Below, piece after piece: positions 55,412 to 64,000 of a DNA stretch of 64,000 nt; the first letter of the stretch is position 1, and each line of letters starts with the position of its first letter. Origin of the DNA: Allobranchiibius huperziae (lineage in GTDB: Bacteria; Actinomycetota; Actinomycetes; Actinomycetales; Dermatophilaceae); contig NZ_JACCFW010000001.1 of the NCBI RefSeq assembly GCF_013410455.1, positions 2,186,929 to 2,250,928 of the forward strand, read 5' to 3'. Below the pieces are notes generated by a model. The model searched no databases and was not told where the DNA came from. It saw only the letters and a list, made by a program, of their open reading frames with translations. The position numbers and the translations under genes are program-made.

Positions 55412-55605
55412 GGGGCGCCTCTCGACCGCAGGGACATCGGGTCCGGCCAGCATCTCAGGTCACCGGTGCCGTCTCATCCCCGTCCGTGGCGCTGGCGGCT
55501 CGCGGCCGTCGTCGGCGTGCGGCAGTTCTCACCGGGTTCGGCACTGCGGCGCCGCCGGGCTTAGCGTGGGAGCTCCGAGCATCGACAGCACTGGATGGGA
55601 CCGCG

Positions 55606-56208
55606 ATGACCGAGCACGCGACGCTGCGACAGTTGAGCGGCATGCCCGAGGCGCCCGCCCCGTTGGCGGACTCGACGTTGATCATGATCGACCTGCAGAA
55701 CACCTACACCCGTGGCGTCATGGAGCTGGACGGCGTCCAGGCGGCGCTGGACCAGGCCGAGGAGCTGCTGTCGAACGCCCGGGACGCCGGCGTCCCGATC
55801 CTGCACATCATGCATGACTCCGGACCGGGCTCGCCCTACGACCTTCAGGACGACATCGGCCAGATCGTCTCGCGGGTGGCCCCTCGCGACGGCGAGCCGG
55901 TGATCGTCAAGAAGTTCCCGAACGCGTTCACCGGCACCGACCTGCACGACCGGCTGCAGGCCGGGCCCGGCCGTGACCTGGTCCTCGCCGGATTCATGAC
56001 GCACATGTGCGTGAACTCGACGGCGCGCGGCGCGTTCAGCCTCGGCTACTCGCCGTCGGTGGTCGCTGGGGCGACGGCGACCCGGGATCTTCCGGGCACG
56101 GACGGCGGCGCCCCGGTGTCGGCCGCTGCCCTGCAGGCCGCCAGCCTGGCCGCCGTCGCCGACCTGTTCGGCGTCGTCGTGGCCACACCTTCCGACATCC
56201 CGGGCTGA
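55606..56208 (+). CDS. Isochorismatase-like cysteine hydrolase
   Basis: The product is 200 aa from ATG 55606; the upstream open frame lacks a start with a binding site. The triad of the family is visible: Asp in LIMIDLQNTYTRGV, Lys in VIVKKFPNAFTGTDL and Cys in GFMTHMCVNSTARGAFSLGY, with the cis-peptide GF/MTH. Members hydrolyse nicotinamide, N-carbamoyl compounds, or isochorismate; the substrate is not clear. It is divergent from the HIT gene. Confidence 0.9.
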   Translation: MTEHATLRQLSGMPEAPAPLADSTLIMIDLQNTYTRGVMELDGVQAALDQAEELLSNARDAGVPILHIMHDSGPGSPYDLQDDIGQIVSRVAPRDGEPVIVKKFPNAFTGTDLHDRLQAGPGRDLVLAGFMTHMCVNSTARGAFSLGYSPSVVAGATATRDLPGTDGGAPVSAAALQAASLAAVADLFGVVVATPSDIPG

Positions 56209-56229
56209 CTCGTTCGATCGAACGGCACC

Positions 56230-59200
56230 TCAGGTGGTCGGCGCCGCCTCGATCCGGTCCATCGCCTTGCGCAGTCGCTGCACCGAGACCGCCCCTGAGG
56301 TGCCGAGCCGCTGGGCGAAGAGGCTGATCCGCAGCTCCTGCACCTGCCAGCGCAGTCGGCGTACGGCGTCCTCGCGGCGACGGGCGGGCGGCAGACCCTC
56401 GATGAGGTCGCCGAGCTCCCGCTCGACGGCGTGCACCTCGTCCATCCGCTGGGCGTCGCGGGCGATGTCCTCCGGCGCACGTTCGAGGCGTTCGAGCATC
56501 CCGCGCAGGTAACGGTCCAGGTCACGCAACCGGGAGGCGCCCGTCGCCGCTACGAACCCGGGATAGACGAGGCCTTCATGCTGCCGGCGCACGTCGGCGA
56601 CGAGCTCCGCGACGGACGGGCGGGTCATCGAGTCCAGTGCGAGCTGCACCTCGCGGGAGTGGTGCAGCACGGGCACCAGGCCCTCCACGATCGACAGCAC
56701 CTGCGCCGACGCCTGCTGGCGTGTCTGCCGCAGCACCGCGTCGAACCGCTCCCGGGTCCGCACCGGCCCCGGTGAGGAGTCCGCTGCCACCACCGCGTCG
56801 ACGGCGGCGGCCAGGACGTCGGAGAGCACCGCCTGCTGGTCGGCGTGCGGTCCCCAACCGAGCGCGAGCCGCTGGGCGTTGTCGAGCATCCCCAGCAACC
56901 GCGACCAGGGCACGTCCAACTGCAGCAGCAGCAGGCGGCGTACGCCGGCCGGGTGCTCGGCGTCGCGCTCCGCGGCGCTCGGCAGCACCCGCAGGGCGAC
57001 GCTGTCACCCTCGTCCACGAGTGCCGGGTAACCCTGCACGGTCCGCTTGCCGACGCGCTCGGCGAGCTCGGCGGGCAGCTCCTCGAAGTCCCAGGTGGTG
57101 AGTCCGGAACGCTCGATCTCGCTGCCGGCCCGGGACAGCACCGAGCGCACCCGACCGGACAGCTGCTCGCGCAGGGCGGACAGGTCCTCACCGTGCGAGA
57201 GCGCGCGGCGCCGCGAATCCTCAACGCGGAACGTTGCTTTGAGGTGGTTGGGCACTCGGTCCCAGTCCCACTGGTCGGCCGGGACGCGCACGCCGGTCAG
57301 TTGCTGGAGTGCTCCGGCGAGCTCGGTCGTGATAGAGCCGCGCGCCGGGTCCATCAGCGGCAGCGCCCTCGCCGCGACGTCGGGCGCGGGCACGAAGTTG
57401 CGACGCGTCGCCTTCGGTAGCGACCGGATGAGCGCGGTCACCAGCTCGCCGCGCACGCCGGGCACCAACCAGTCGAAACCGTCCTGGTCGACCTGGTTGA
57501 GCTGTTCTACCGGGACGTGCACTGTCACACCGTCATCGTCGGATCCCGGCTCGAAGCGGTAACTGAGCCGCAGGTCGAGCTCTCCGCTGGACCAGGTCCG
57601 CGGATACTCGTCGAGGTCGATGTCGGCGGCGTCGTCGCCGCGCAGGTCGTCCTCGGACATCGTCAGCAGGTCGGGTGAGCTGCGCTGCTCCTTCTTCCAC
57701 CACGCGTCGAAATGCGCTGCGGAAACGATGGATTCGGGGATCTTGGCGTCGTAGAACGCATAGACGGTCTCGTCGTCGACCACCACGTCACGGCGCCGGG
57801 TGCGTGCCTCCAGATCGCGCAGCCGCGCGAGCGTCTGACGGTTGCGTTCGGTGAAGGCGTGCCGGCTCTCCCAGTCGCCTTCGACCAGCGCGGATCGGAT
57901 GAACAGATCGCGCGACATCACGGGGTCGATCGACCCGTAGTCGACCTTGCGACCGGCGGCCAGCGGCAGCCCGTAGAGGGTGACCCGTTCGGCGGCGACC
58001 ACACTGCCGCGGCGGCGCTCCCAGTGCGGCTCGGCGTAGCTGCGCTTCACCAGATGACCACCGGCGCGCTCGACCCAGGCGGGGTCCACCGCGGCGTTCG
58101 TCCGCGCCCAGAGCCGGCTGGTCTCCACCAGCTCTGCAGACATCACCCAGTCCGGCGGTTTGCGGAAGAGCGCCGACCCGGGCTGGATCGCGAACCGCAC
58201 GCCGCGGGCACCCAGGAAGTCGCGCTTCTCGCGGTCACGCAGACCGACGTGCGACAGCAGACCGGTGAGCATCGCCTGGTGAACGGCGTCCTCTCCGGCC
58301 GGGTTGTCCGCGCGGCGCATCCCCTGCTGTTTGCAGGCCTCGCGCAGCTGGGTGTGCAGGTCCTGCCACTCACGCACCCGCAGATAGTGCAGATACTCCC
58401 GCTGGCACATCCGGCGGAAAGCGCTGCTGGACAACGCCTTCTGTTGCTCCTTCAGATAGCGCCACAGGTTGAGCAGCGACAGGAAGTCGCTGCTCTCGTG
58501 GCGGAAGCGGGCATGCGACTGGTCGGCCTGCGGACGCTTCTCGGCCGGTCGCTCACGAGGATCCTGGATCGACAGGGCCGCGACGATGACCAGCACTTCG
58601 GCCAGGGCGCCGTTCTCCGCGCCGGCGAGCAGCATCCGGGCGAGCCGGGGGTCGGTGGGAAGGGCGCTGATGGCGCGACCGGCGGCGGTCAGGCGCGGGG
58701 TGCCCCGGGAGCCGCGCTCCTCGACGGCCTGCAACTCCTCCAGCAGCCGCACGCCGTCGCTGATCTGGCGGGAGTCCGGCGGCTCCACGAACGGGAACCG
58801 GGCCACGTCGCCCAGGTCCAGCGACGCCATCTGCAGGATGACCGAGGCGAGGTTGGTACGCAGGATCTCCGGATCCGTGAACTCCGGGCGTCCGAGGAAG
58901 TCCTCCTCGGAGTAGAGCCGGATGCACACGCCATCGGCCACCCGGCCGCATCGGCCCGACCGCTGCCGCGCGCTCGCCTGCGAGACGGGCTCGATGGGCA
59001 GACGCTGCACCTTGGTGCGCTGGCTGTAACGGGAGATGCGCGCGGTGCCGCTGTCGACGACGTACCGGATGCCCGGAACGGTCAGTGAGGTCTCGGCGAC
59101 GTTGGTGGCGATGACGATCCGTCGTCCGCCATGCGAGCCGAAGACCCGGTGCTGCTCTGCGGCGGACAGCCGCGCGTAGAGCGGCAGCGTCGCGGTGCCG

Positions 59201-60102
59201 GGGAGGTCGAGGGCGTCGAGCGCCTCTGCGGCGTCACGGATCTCGCGCTCGCCGGAGCAGAAGACCAGGATGTCCTGCGGTCCCCCGTCGGACACCGGCT
59301 CGCTCCACAGCTCCTCGACGGCGCGCACGATGCCGGTGACCTGGTCGACGTCGACCAGTTGGGGCCCGGACGGCCCGGCGATCTCCTCGACCAGGGGCCG
59401 GTAGCGGACCTCCACCGGGAAGGTGCGCCCGGAGACCTCGATCACGGGAGCGGGCACGCCGTGCTGGGCGAAGTGCTCCGCGAACCGGCCCGGATCGATG
59501 GTGGCCGAGGTGACGATGACCTTCAGGTCCGGTCGCCGCGGCAGCAGCTGCTTGAGGTAGCCGAGGATAAAGTCGATGTTGAGCGAGCGCTCGTGGGCCT
59601 CGTCGATGATCAGCGTGTCGTAGCGGCGCAGATCGCGGTCGCGGCGCAGCTCCGACAGCAGGATGCCGTCGGTCATCACCTTGACCAGGCTGTCCGGGCC
59701 CGAGTGGTCGGCGAAGCGCACCTGGTAGCCCACCACTCCCCCGAGCGGGACGTGCAGCTCGTCGGCGATCCGGTCGGCGACCGAGCGCGCGGCGATCCGG
59801 CGCGGCTGGGTGTGCCCGATCATCCCCGCGATGCCGCGGCCCATCTCCAGCAGGATCTTCGGCAGCTGGGTGGTCTTGCCCGAGCCGGTCTCGCCGGCCA
59901 CGACCACGACCTGATGCGCCTCGATCGCGGCACGGATGCGCTCGCGCTCGGCGACCACCGGCAGCTGGGGCGGGTACTCGATCGCGGGCAGCAGCGACCG
60001 GCGGCGTTGCTGCGCGGCCTCGTCCAGGCGCGGCGGACGCCCCCCGGACGTCGTACGCGGGCGGCGGCGGGTCGGGCGGGTGCGGCGTGAGGGCTGGGTC
60101 AT
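56230..60102 (-). CDS. hrpA: ATP-dependent RNA helicase HrpA
   Basis: The product is 1290 aa from ATG 60102; the frame is open upstream but without family sequence. A basic N-terminus precedes the DEAH helicase core: Walker A VVVAGETGSGKTTQLPKILLEMG, DEAH box LIIDEAHERSLNIDFILGYLK, SATI motif VIVTSATIDPGRF, then VIATNVAETSLTVPGIRYVVDSG and QRSGRCGRVADGVCIRLY. HA2, OB-fold and the long DUF3418 C-terminus follow, as in HrpA proper. Its exact RNA substrate is unknown in actinobacteria. Confidence 0.95.
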   Translation of the reverse strand: MTQPSRRTRPTRRRPRTTSGGRPPRLDEAAQQRRRSLLPAIEYPPQLPVVAERERIRAAIEAHQVVVVAGETGSGKTTQLPKILLEMGRGIAGMIGHTQPRRIAARSVADRIADELHVPLGGVVGYQVRFADHSGPDSLVKVMTDGILLSELRRDRDLRRYDTLIIDEAHERSLNIDFILGYLKQLLPRRPDLKVIVTSATIDPGRFAEHFAQHGVPAPVIEVSGRTFPVEVRYRPLVEEIAGPSGPQLVDVDQVTGIVRAVEELWSEPVSDGGPQDILVFCSGEREIRDAAEALDALDLPGTATLPLYARLSAAEQHRVFGSHGGRRIVIATNVAETSLTVPGIRYVVDSGTARISRYSQRTKVQRLPIEPVSQASARQRSGRCGRVADGVCIRLYSEEDFLGRPEFTDPEILRTNLASVILQMASLDLGDVARFPFVEPPDSRQISDGVRLLEELQAVEERGSRGTPRLTAAGRAISALPTDPRLARMLLAGAENGALAEVLVIVAALSIQDPRERPAEKRPQADQSHARFRHESSDFLSLLNLWRYLKEQQKALSSSAFRRMCQREYLHYLRVREWQDLHTQLREACKQQGMRRADNPAGEDAVHQAMLTGLLSHVGLRDREKRDFLGARGVRFAIQPGSALFRKPPDWVMSAELVETSRLWARTNAAVDPAWVERAGGHLVKRSYAEPHWERRRGSVVAAERVTLYGLPLAAGRKVDYGSIDPVMSRDLFIRSALVEGDWESRHAFTERNRQTLARLRDLEARTRRRDVVVDDETVYAFYDAKIPESIVSAAHFDAWWKKEQRSSPDLLTMSEDDLRGDDAADIDLDEYPRTWSSGELDLRLSYRFEPGSDDDGVTVHVPVEQLNQVDQDGFDWLVPGVRGELVTALIRSLPKATRRNFVPAPDVAARALPLMDPARGSITTELAGALQQLTGVRVPADQWDWDRVPNHLKATFRVEDSRRRALSHGEDLSALREQLSGRVRSVLSRAGSEIERSGLTTWDFEELPAELAERVGKRTVQGYPALVDEGDSVALRVLPSAAERDAEHPAGVRRLLLLQLDVPWSRLLGMLDNAQRLALGWGPHADQQAVLSDVLAAAVDAVVAADSSPGPVRTRERFDAVLRQTRQQASAQVLSIVEGLVPVLHHSREVQLALDSMTRPSVAELVADVRRQHEGLVYPGFVAATGASRLRDLDRYLRGMLERLERAPEDIARDAQRMDEVHAVERELGDLIEGLPPARRREDAVRRLRWQVQELRISLFAQRLGTSGAVSVQRLRKAMDRIEAAPTT

Positions 60103-60151
60103 CGGGGATCTGGTCCATTCTCCCGTACCGGCCGGGCAGGTCGCGCTGAGG

Positions 60152-60209
60152 TGAGATCCGCGTTCGGGACGGTGTGTCGCGCTCAGCACCATCGCGAAGC
60201 CGGATCTCA
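60152..60209 (-). terminator. Inverted repeat spanning the thpR stop codon
   Basis: On the minus strand TGAGATCCG (including the thpR stop TGA, 60209-60201) is inverted as CGGATCTCA at 60160-60152, with about 40 bases between. It could be a stem like those after glnA and the DUF4191 gene, but it lacks the shared AGAAAGAACA part. Confidence 0.35.
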
Positions 60210-60797
60210 GAGGGACGGTGACGGCCCGAGGTCGCCGAGGGGCAGGCGCGCCAGCACCTCGTGTCGCGCTCTGCCACGTGGCCCCTCGCCCAGGTGGGAG
60301 GCGATGACCTCGACCTCCTCGGCCGTCCAGAACGCTCCGCTGTAGCCGTCGAGCAGACGCACCCAGCGGTCGAGCGGGGTCGGGCGACCGCAGCGGGCGA
60401 CGGTCACGTGCGGCCGGAACCGCTGTCCGTCGACCTGCGCGCCGCTGTGGGCGGCGGAGCCACGGACGCCGGCCGCGAGCGCCTGCAGTTCCTGGTCGGC
60501 GTGCTCGTCGGTGCGCAGCCCGACCCACATCACCTTGGCGCGCGCGGGATCGGGAAAGGCCCCTCCTCCGCCGAGGCACAGATCGAACCGGTCCCGGCGC
60601 CCGGCGGCCGCCGCGACGGCCTCCACCAGGTCGTCGAGGCGGTGTTCGGGGACATCGGGCAGGAAGGCCAGGGTGAGGTGGAACTGCTCGGCGTCGGTCC
60701 AGCTGAACGGCGCGGCGTCGCGTCGTACGTCGAGGAAGTCGTCGAGGCGCGCCACCTCCTCCTGAGGGGGCCGCAGAGCGATGAAGACACGGGGCAT
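60207..60797 (-). CDS. thpR: RNA 2',3'-cyclic phosphodiesterase (2'-5' RNA ligase family)
   Basis: The product is 196 aa from ATG 60797 (MPRVFIALRPPQEEVARL). The two H-x-T motifs are in AEQFHLTLAFLPDVPE and RFRPHVTVARCGRP, placed symmetrically as in the 2H phosphoesterase superfamily. Such enzymes open 2',3'-cyclic phosphates and can ligate 2'-5' ends. It lies upstream of hrpA on the same strand. Confidence 0.92.
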   Translation of the reverse strand: MPRVFIALRPPQEEVARLDDFLDVRRDAAPFSWTDAEQFHLTLAFLPDVPEHRLDDLVEAVAAAAGRRDRFDLCLGGGGAFPDPARAKVMWVGLRTDEHADQELQALAAGVRGSAAHSGAQVDGQRFRPHVTVARCGRPTPLDRWVRLLDGYSGAFWTAEEVEVIASHLGEGPRGRARHEVLARLPLGDLGPSPSL

Positions 60798-60840
60798 GAG
60801 GGTGCCAACCACCCTGTGGGTGCTGGCATTCCGTGCAGCC

Positions 60841-61988
60841 CTAGGGCATGGGCACCTCGATGAACACCGGGCGCGATGCCTGGGGCGCCTGCGCCATACC
60901 CGCGAGGGTCGTGGCGGTGCGAGACAGCGAGACGAGCAGGTTGCCGTCGCGCAGGGCCAGCTCGGGGTGTGCCAGCGGCTGGTAGGTGATGGTGCCGTCG
61001 CCGGGAGCCGGCACCGCGACGGTGCGCGAGAGCGCCCACGGGCCCTGCGGCTGCGTTGCGGTCCACACCCCCACGCGTTGTTGCAGATCCCCGCCGCGCA
61101 TCGAGACGGCGACCCAGGAGGTTCCGAGGTGACTGACGCTCAGGGCCTGGCTCACGGTGTCCCTTCCGAGCAGGGGTTGGGCGGCTGCGGCGTCGGGGAC
61201 CCAGGCGAGGCCGTTCCAGTAGGTCCACGCGCTCGGATCCTGTACGCCGGATGCCGCCACCCGCGCGATGTACAAGCTGCGTCCCGCACCACGCGCGGAG
61301 CCGCCGCGGGTGCCGTAGACGTACACCTCGTTCCAGTCGCGGACCAGGGCCGAACCCCAGGTGATCTCCTGAGAGCGGGTACGGCGACCACCGGGCCGGG
61401 CACCGGCGTCCCGCCACGCGGCACGTCGAACCGCGCGATCGCCGTACCGGAGATGGTGAAGTCCAGGAGCGACGTGCCACGCCGGATGCGCGAGCACGCG
61501 ACGTAGACCTGGTCGCCGCGCGCGGTGGGCACGGCCGTGACCGAGGTCGGCCAGCACACCGTCGGCGGGGTGTCGGCGATCACCGGACCCCGGCCGGCCG
61601 GCACCACCTGCGAGGTGCACAACCCCGAGGTGACGAGCATGGAGTTCGCGGCGAACCGGCTCGCCGCGCTCGGATCGCGCAGCGTGTCGCCGAACGCCCA
61701 CAGCACCCGTCCGTCGCTCAACGGCGTGCTCGCGCCCACGTCGGCAGCCCGCCAGAGCGGAAAGCCCTGCAACGACTGCATCCAGGAGTTGAGTTCGCCG
61801 ACGTCGTAGGTCTGGCCGGGCGCCACGTCGCCGCACGCGGTGACCGTCGAGAGCGCAGCCGCCCCTCCGGTCCAGGATCGAGCGGAGTAACTGGGCGGCG
61901 CCTCGTCCCTCGGCAGGGCGCAACCGGCGAGGGCCGACGCGCAGATCATCGTCAGCACAGCGACGACGACCCGGCGGGGCTCCCTCAT
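60841..61988 (-). pseudogene. Secreted DUF4185-type lipoprotein interrupted by a frameshift
   Basis: The first part (from ATG 61988) has a lipoprotein signal with lipobox LAGC (ASALAGCALP) and reads well to FDVPRGGTPVPGPVVAVP. The homologous continuation (QEITWGSALVRDWNEVYVYGT, then AWTYWNGLAWVPDA and TITYQPLAHPELA) is in the -1 frame and ends at 60841. The join lies at about 61365-61392. A one-base deletion or sequence error explains it; no obvious slippery site is seen. The protein would be a surface beta-propeller-like protein, possibly carbohydrate-binding. Confidence 0.75.
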
Positions 61989-62080
61989 CCGGCCACCCTA
62001 GGCGGCGCGACGCGGCGCGGCCTCGAGTCCGACCGTCGGGTCGAGGTGCCGGAGCGACGTTCGCCAGCGCCCGATGCGAA

Positions 62081-62114
62081 CCGCCGCCGCACCCGGTGAC
62101 GGGAGCGGCGGCGG
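62081..62114 (-). terminator. Hairpin terminator after metY
   Basis: CCGCCGCCGC (62081-62090) and GCGGCGGCGG (62105-62114) pair perfectly around a 14-base loop, 20 bases after the metY stop. Confidence 0.6.
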
Positions 62115-62133
62115 ATCGTCGTACGACGGGTGC

Positions 62134-63450
62134 CTACTTGGCGGCCGCGAACCCCTGCTCGAGGTCCGCCAGGATGTCGTCGATGTGCTCCAGCCCGACC
62201 GCGAGCCGCACCAGACCCGGCGTGACACCGGCCAGCAGCCGGTCCTCGTCGCTGCCCTGGGAGTGGGTCGTCGACGCCGGGTGGATCACCAGCGAGCGCA
62301 CGTCGCCGATGTTGGCGACGTGGCTGTGCAGGGTGAGCGCTTCCACGAACGTCTTGCCCGCCTCGGCGCCGCCGGCGATCTCGAACGCCAGCACCGCGCC
62401 GGATCCGAGCGGCGTGTACTTCTGTGCCAGCTCGTAGTACTCGTCACCGGGCAGCGACGCCCAGCGCACCGACTCGACCTGATCCTGCTGCTGCAGCCAC
62501 TCCGCGACCGCGCGGGTGTTCTGCACGTGCCGCTCGATGCGCAGGCTGAGCGTCTCGACACCCTGCGCGATCAGGAACGCGTTGAACGGCGAGATCGAGG
62601 ACCCGAGGTCGCGCAGACCCTGCACCCGTGCCTTCAGGATGAACGCCAGGTTGGCGCCGAGCGGGCTTCCGACGCCGAGGTCGCGGGCGTAGACCAGCCC
62701 GTGGTAGCTCTCCTCGGGGGTGTTGAAGTTGGGGAACTTCTCCGGGTCCTTGCCGAAGTCGAAGTTGCCGCTGTCGATGATCGCGCCGGCGATCGCCGTG
62801 CCGTGCCCGCCCAGGTACTTCGTCGCCGAGTGCACGACGATGTCCGCGCCGTACTCGATCGGGCGCAGCAGGAACGGCGTGGCGACGGTGTTGTCGACCA
62901 CGAGCGGTACGCCGAGCTCGTGCGCGACGTTCGCGACGGCCTCGATGTCCAGGATCTCGATCTTGGGGTTGGAGATCGTCTCGCCGTAGAAGAGCTTGGT
63001 GTTGGGCTGGGCGGCTGCGCGCCAGCTCTGCGGGTCCTTGGTGTCCTCCACGAAGGTCACGTCGATGCCGTACTTGGGCAGCGTGAACTTCAGCAGGTTG
63101 AAGGTGCCGCCGTAGAGCGACGGGCTGGCCACGATGTGGTCCCCGGCCTCGGCGATGTTGAGGATCGCCAGCGTCTCTGCGGCCTGGCCGGAGGCGACCA
63201 GCAGCGCGCCGACCCCGCCCTCGAGGTTGGCCAGGCGCTGCTCGACCACGTCGGTGGTCGGGTTCATCAGTCGTGTGTAGATGTTGCCGAACTCCTGCAG
63301 GCCGAAGAGCTTGGCCGCGCGGTCGGTGTCCGGGAAGACGTACGACGTCGTCTGGTAGATGGGCAGGGCGCGTGCGGTGGTGGCCGCATCGGGCTCCTGG
63401 CCGGCGTGGATCTGACGGGTCTCGAAGGACCAGCCGGGGCTGTCGGTCAT
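62134..63450 (-). CDS. metY: O-acetylhomoserine sulfhydrylase (O-acetylhomoserine aminocarboxypropyltransferase)
   Basis: The product is 438 aa from ATG 63450, preceded by GAAAGG. Cys/Met metabolism PLP-enzyme motifs are FETRQIHAGQEPD, GNIYTRLMNPTTDVVEQRLANLEGG and the PLP lysine in DIVVHSATKYLGGHGTAIAG. Length and VIHPASTTHSQ fit MetY rather than MetB. It makes homocysteine from O-acetylhomoserine and sulfide, using the MetX product. A SAM-IV riboswitch lies upstream. Confidence 0.95.
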   Translation of the reverse strand: MTDSPGWSFETRQIHAGQEPDAATTARALPIYQTTSYVFPDTDRAAKLFGLQEFGNIYTRLMNPTTDVVEQRLANLEGGVGALLVASGQAAETLAILNIAEAGDHIVASPSLYGGTFNLLKFTLPKYGIDVTFVEDTKDPQSWRAAAQPNTKLFYGETISNPKIEILDIEAVANVAHELGVPLVVDNTVATPFLLRPIEYGADIVVHSATKYLGGHGTAIAGAIIDSGNFDFGKDPEKFPNFNTPEESYHGLVYARDLGVGSPLGANLAFILKARVQGLRDLGSSISPFNAFLIAQGVETLSLRIERHVQNTRAVAEWLQQQDQVESVRWASLPGDEYYELAQKYTPLGSGAVLAFEIAGGAEAGKTFVEALTLHSHVANIGDVRSLVIHPASTTHSQGSDEDRLLAGVTPGLVRLAVGLEHIDDILADLEQGFAAAK

Positions 63451-63554
63451 CGTGTCGCCTTTCGTGACGCAGGGTGCGGCACCGGCGAGCTCGCACTGCG
63501 CCGACGCTGCAGCGGATGGCGGGGGGCCCACGATCCGCGCTTGCCGGGGGACGA

Positions 63555-63650
63555 TCGGCATCCACCGGCCAGGTCTTCACCCGGGGCACCCCACCGCGGA
63601 GGAGGGTTGCCGGCCAGCACGCCGGGGCCTGACGCTGGCACTCATGACCT
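63555..63650 (-). promoter_or_regulatory. SAM-IV riboswitch upstream of metY
   Basis: The minus strand reads AGGTCATGAGTGCCAGCG, then CCCCGGCGTGCTGGCCGG, CAACCCTCCTCCGCGGTGGG, GTGCCCCGGGTGAAGACC, matching the SAM-IV consensus very closely, including the P1 pair GGTC/GACC. TAACCT (63659-63664, minus) just upstream is a plausible -10, so the riboswitch begins almost at the transcription start. It ends about 105 bases before metY. Confidence 0.9.
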
Positions 63651-63764
63651 AGAACGTGAGGTTATGACACCCCAAGGCCGGCGCGAGGTGAATCTCGATA
63701 TACGGACGACGGTCGTCAGCGCTTTCGTGACGCCGACACCACAGATCCGCTGACAACCGCGAGG

Positions 63765-64000
63765 TCAGAGCAGCTGGGCGATCGTGTAGATGAGCAGCCC
63801 GACCAAGCCTCCGACGATCGTGCCGTTGATGCGGATGAACTGCAGGTCACGCCCCACGTGCAGCTCGATCCGCGACGCCGCCTCCTTGCCGTCCCACCGC
63901 TCGATCGTGGTGGTGATCACCGAGGTGAGTTCGCGCCCGTACGTCGTGACGACGTGGCCGACGATGCTCTCGAGGCGGCGTTCGATGGAGTCGCGCAGGG
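63765..64000 (-). CDS. DUF445 family protein, C-terminal part (5' end outside window)
   Basis: The minus strand is open from the window edge to TGA at 63765-63767. The peptide contains RDSIERRLESIVGHVVTTYG, ELTSVITTTIERWDGKEAA and the ending RDLQFIRINGTIVGGLVGLLIYTIAQLL, the conserved C-terminal end and last membrane helix of DUF445 proteins. These are envelope-associated proteins of unknown function. Confidence 0.85.
   Translation of the reverse strand, partial: LRDSIERRLESIVGHVVTTYGRELTSVITTTIERWDGKEAASRIELHVGRDLQFIRINGTIVGGLVGLLIYTIAQLL

Noticed and set aside
56230-60579. Longer HrpA start at 60579
   Set aside because: The extra 159 codons overlap thpR antisense-like sequence and contain no helicase-family residues; ATG 60102 fits the usual N-terminus.

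Overview
The window is chromosomal DNA from a high-GC Gram-positive bacterium (Actinomycetota, most likely order Micrococcales; Dermacoccaceae or Intrasporangiaceae-like families are plausible but cannot be settled from sequence alone). Signs are the very high GC content, GTG/TTG starts and ATGA/GTGA overlaps, a dcw cell-division cluster with SepF and DivIVA/Wag31, a HrdB/SigA-type sigma factor with an Ala/Lys-rich N-terminus, SAM-IV riboswitches, a GlnR-like box before glnA, and families typical of actinobacteria (DUF4191, DUF4192, DUF4031, PAC2).

Layout. 1-3.4 kb: end of lipA, a DUF4191 membrane protein, an RDD protein and glnA, with two unusual repeat families in the gaps. 3.4-4.34 kb: tandem repeats, a decayed tyrosine-integrase C-terminus and no intact gene, followed by a secreted GH16-like hydrolase. 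5.3-11.7 kb: accessory metabolism (nitroreductase, MMPL transporter, DUF4031, VOC protein with a divergent TetR regulator, amidohydrolase). 11.8-20.7 kb, minus strand: oligopeptidase B, DnaE, DUF1643, RluD, LspA and a DksA/TraR zinc-finger protein. 20.9-38.5 kb, minus strand: the dcw cluster, transcribed as mraZ-rsmH-ftsL-ftsI-murF-mraY-murD-ftsW-murG-murC-ftsZ-pgeF-yggS-sepF-yggT-divIVA. The usual murE (between ftsI and murF) and ftsQ (between murC and ftsZ) are both absent. 38.8-43.3 kb, plus strand: a divergent MoxR / DUF58 / transglutaminase operon. 43.4-48.4 kb: sigA, universal stress protein, metX with a SAM-IV riboswitch, DUF4192, YkvA and EcsC proteins. 49.2-53.9 kb, plus strand: rhodanese, SufE, a membrane protein with a very long Gly/Tyr/Gln-rich repeat tail, and a family A DNA polymerase-like protein. 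53.9-64 kb: PAC2, HIT, isochorismatase-like hydrolase, HrpA helicase, ThpR, a frameshifted DUF4185-type lipoprotein, metY with a second SAM-IV riboswitch, and the end of a DUF445 protein.

Most of the window is conserved core genome. The signals best worth a second look are: hairpins at the 3' ends of two genes whose stems copy each gene's own terminal codons while the rest of the element is shared; the double gap (murE and ftsQ) in an otherwise complete dcw cluster; MraZ-box-like repeats facing both ways between mraZ and moxR; the FUS-like low-complexity tail of the protein at 50.6-52.1 kb; two large related palindromes 45 kb apart; and metX and metY separated by 15 kb while each keeps a SAM-IV riboswitch.
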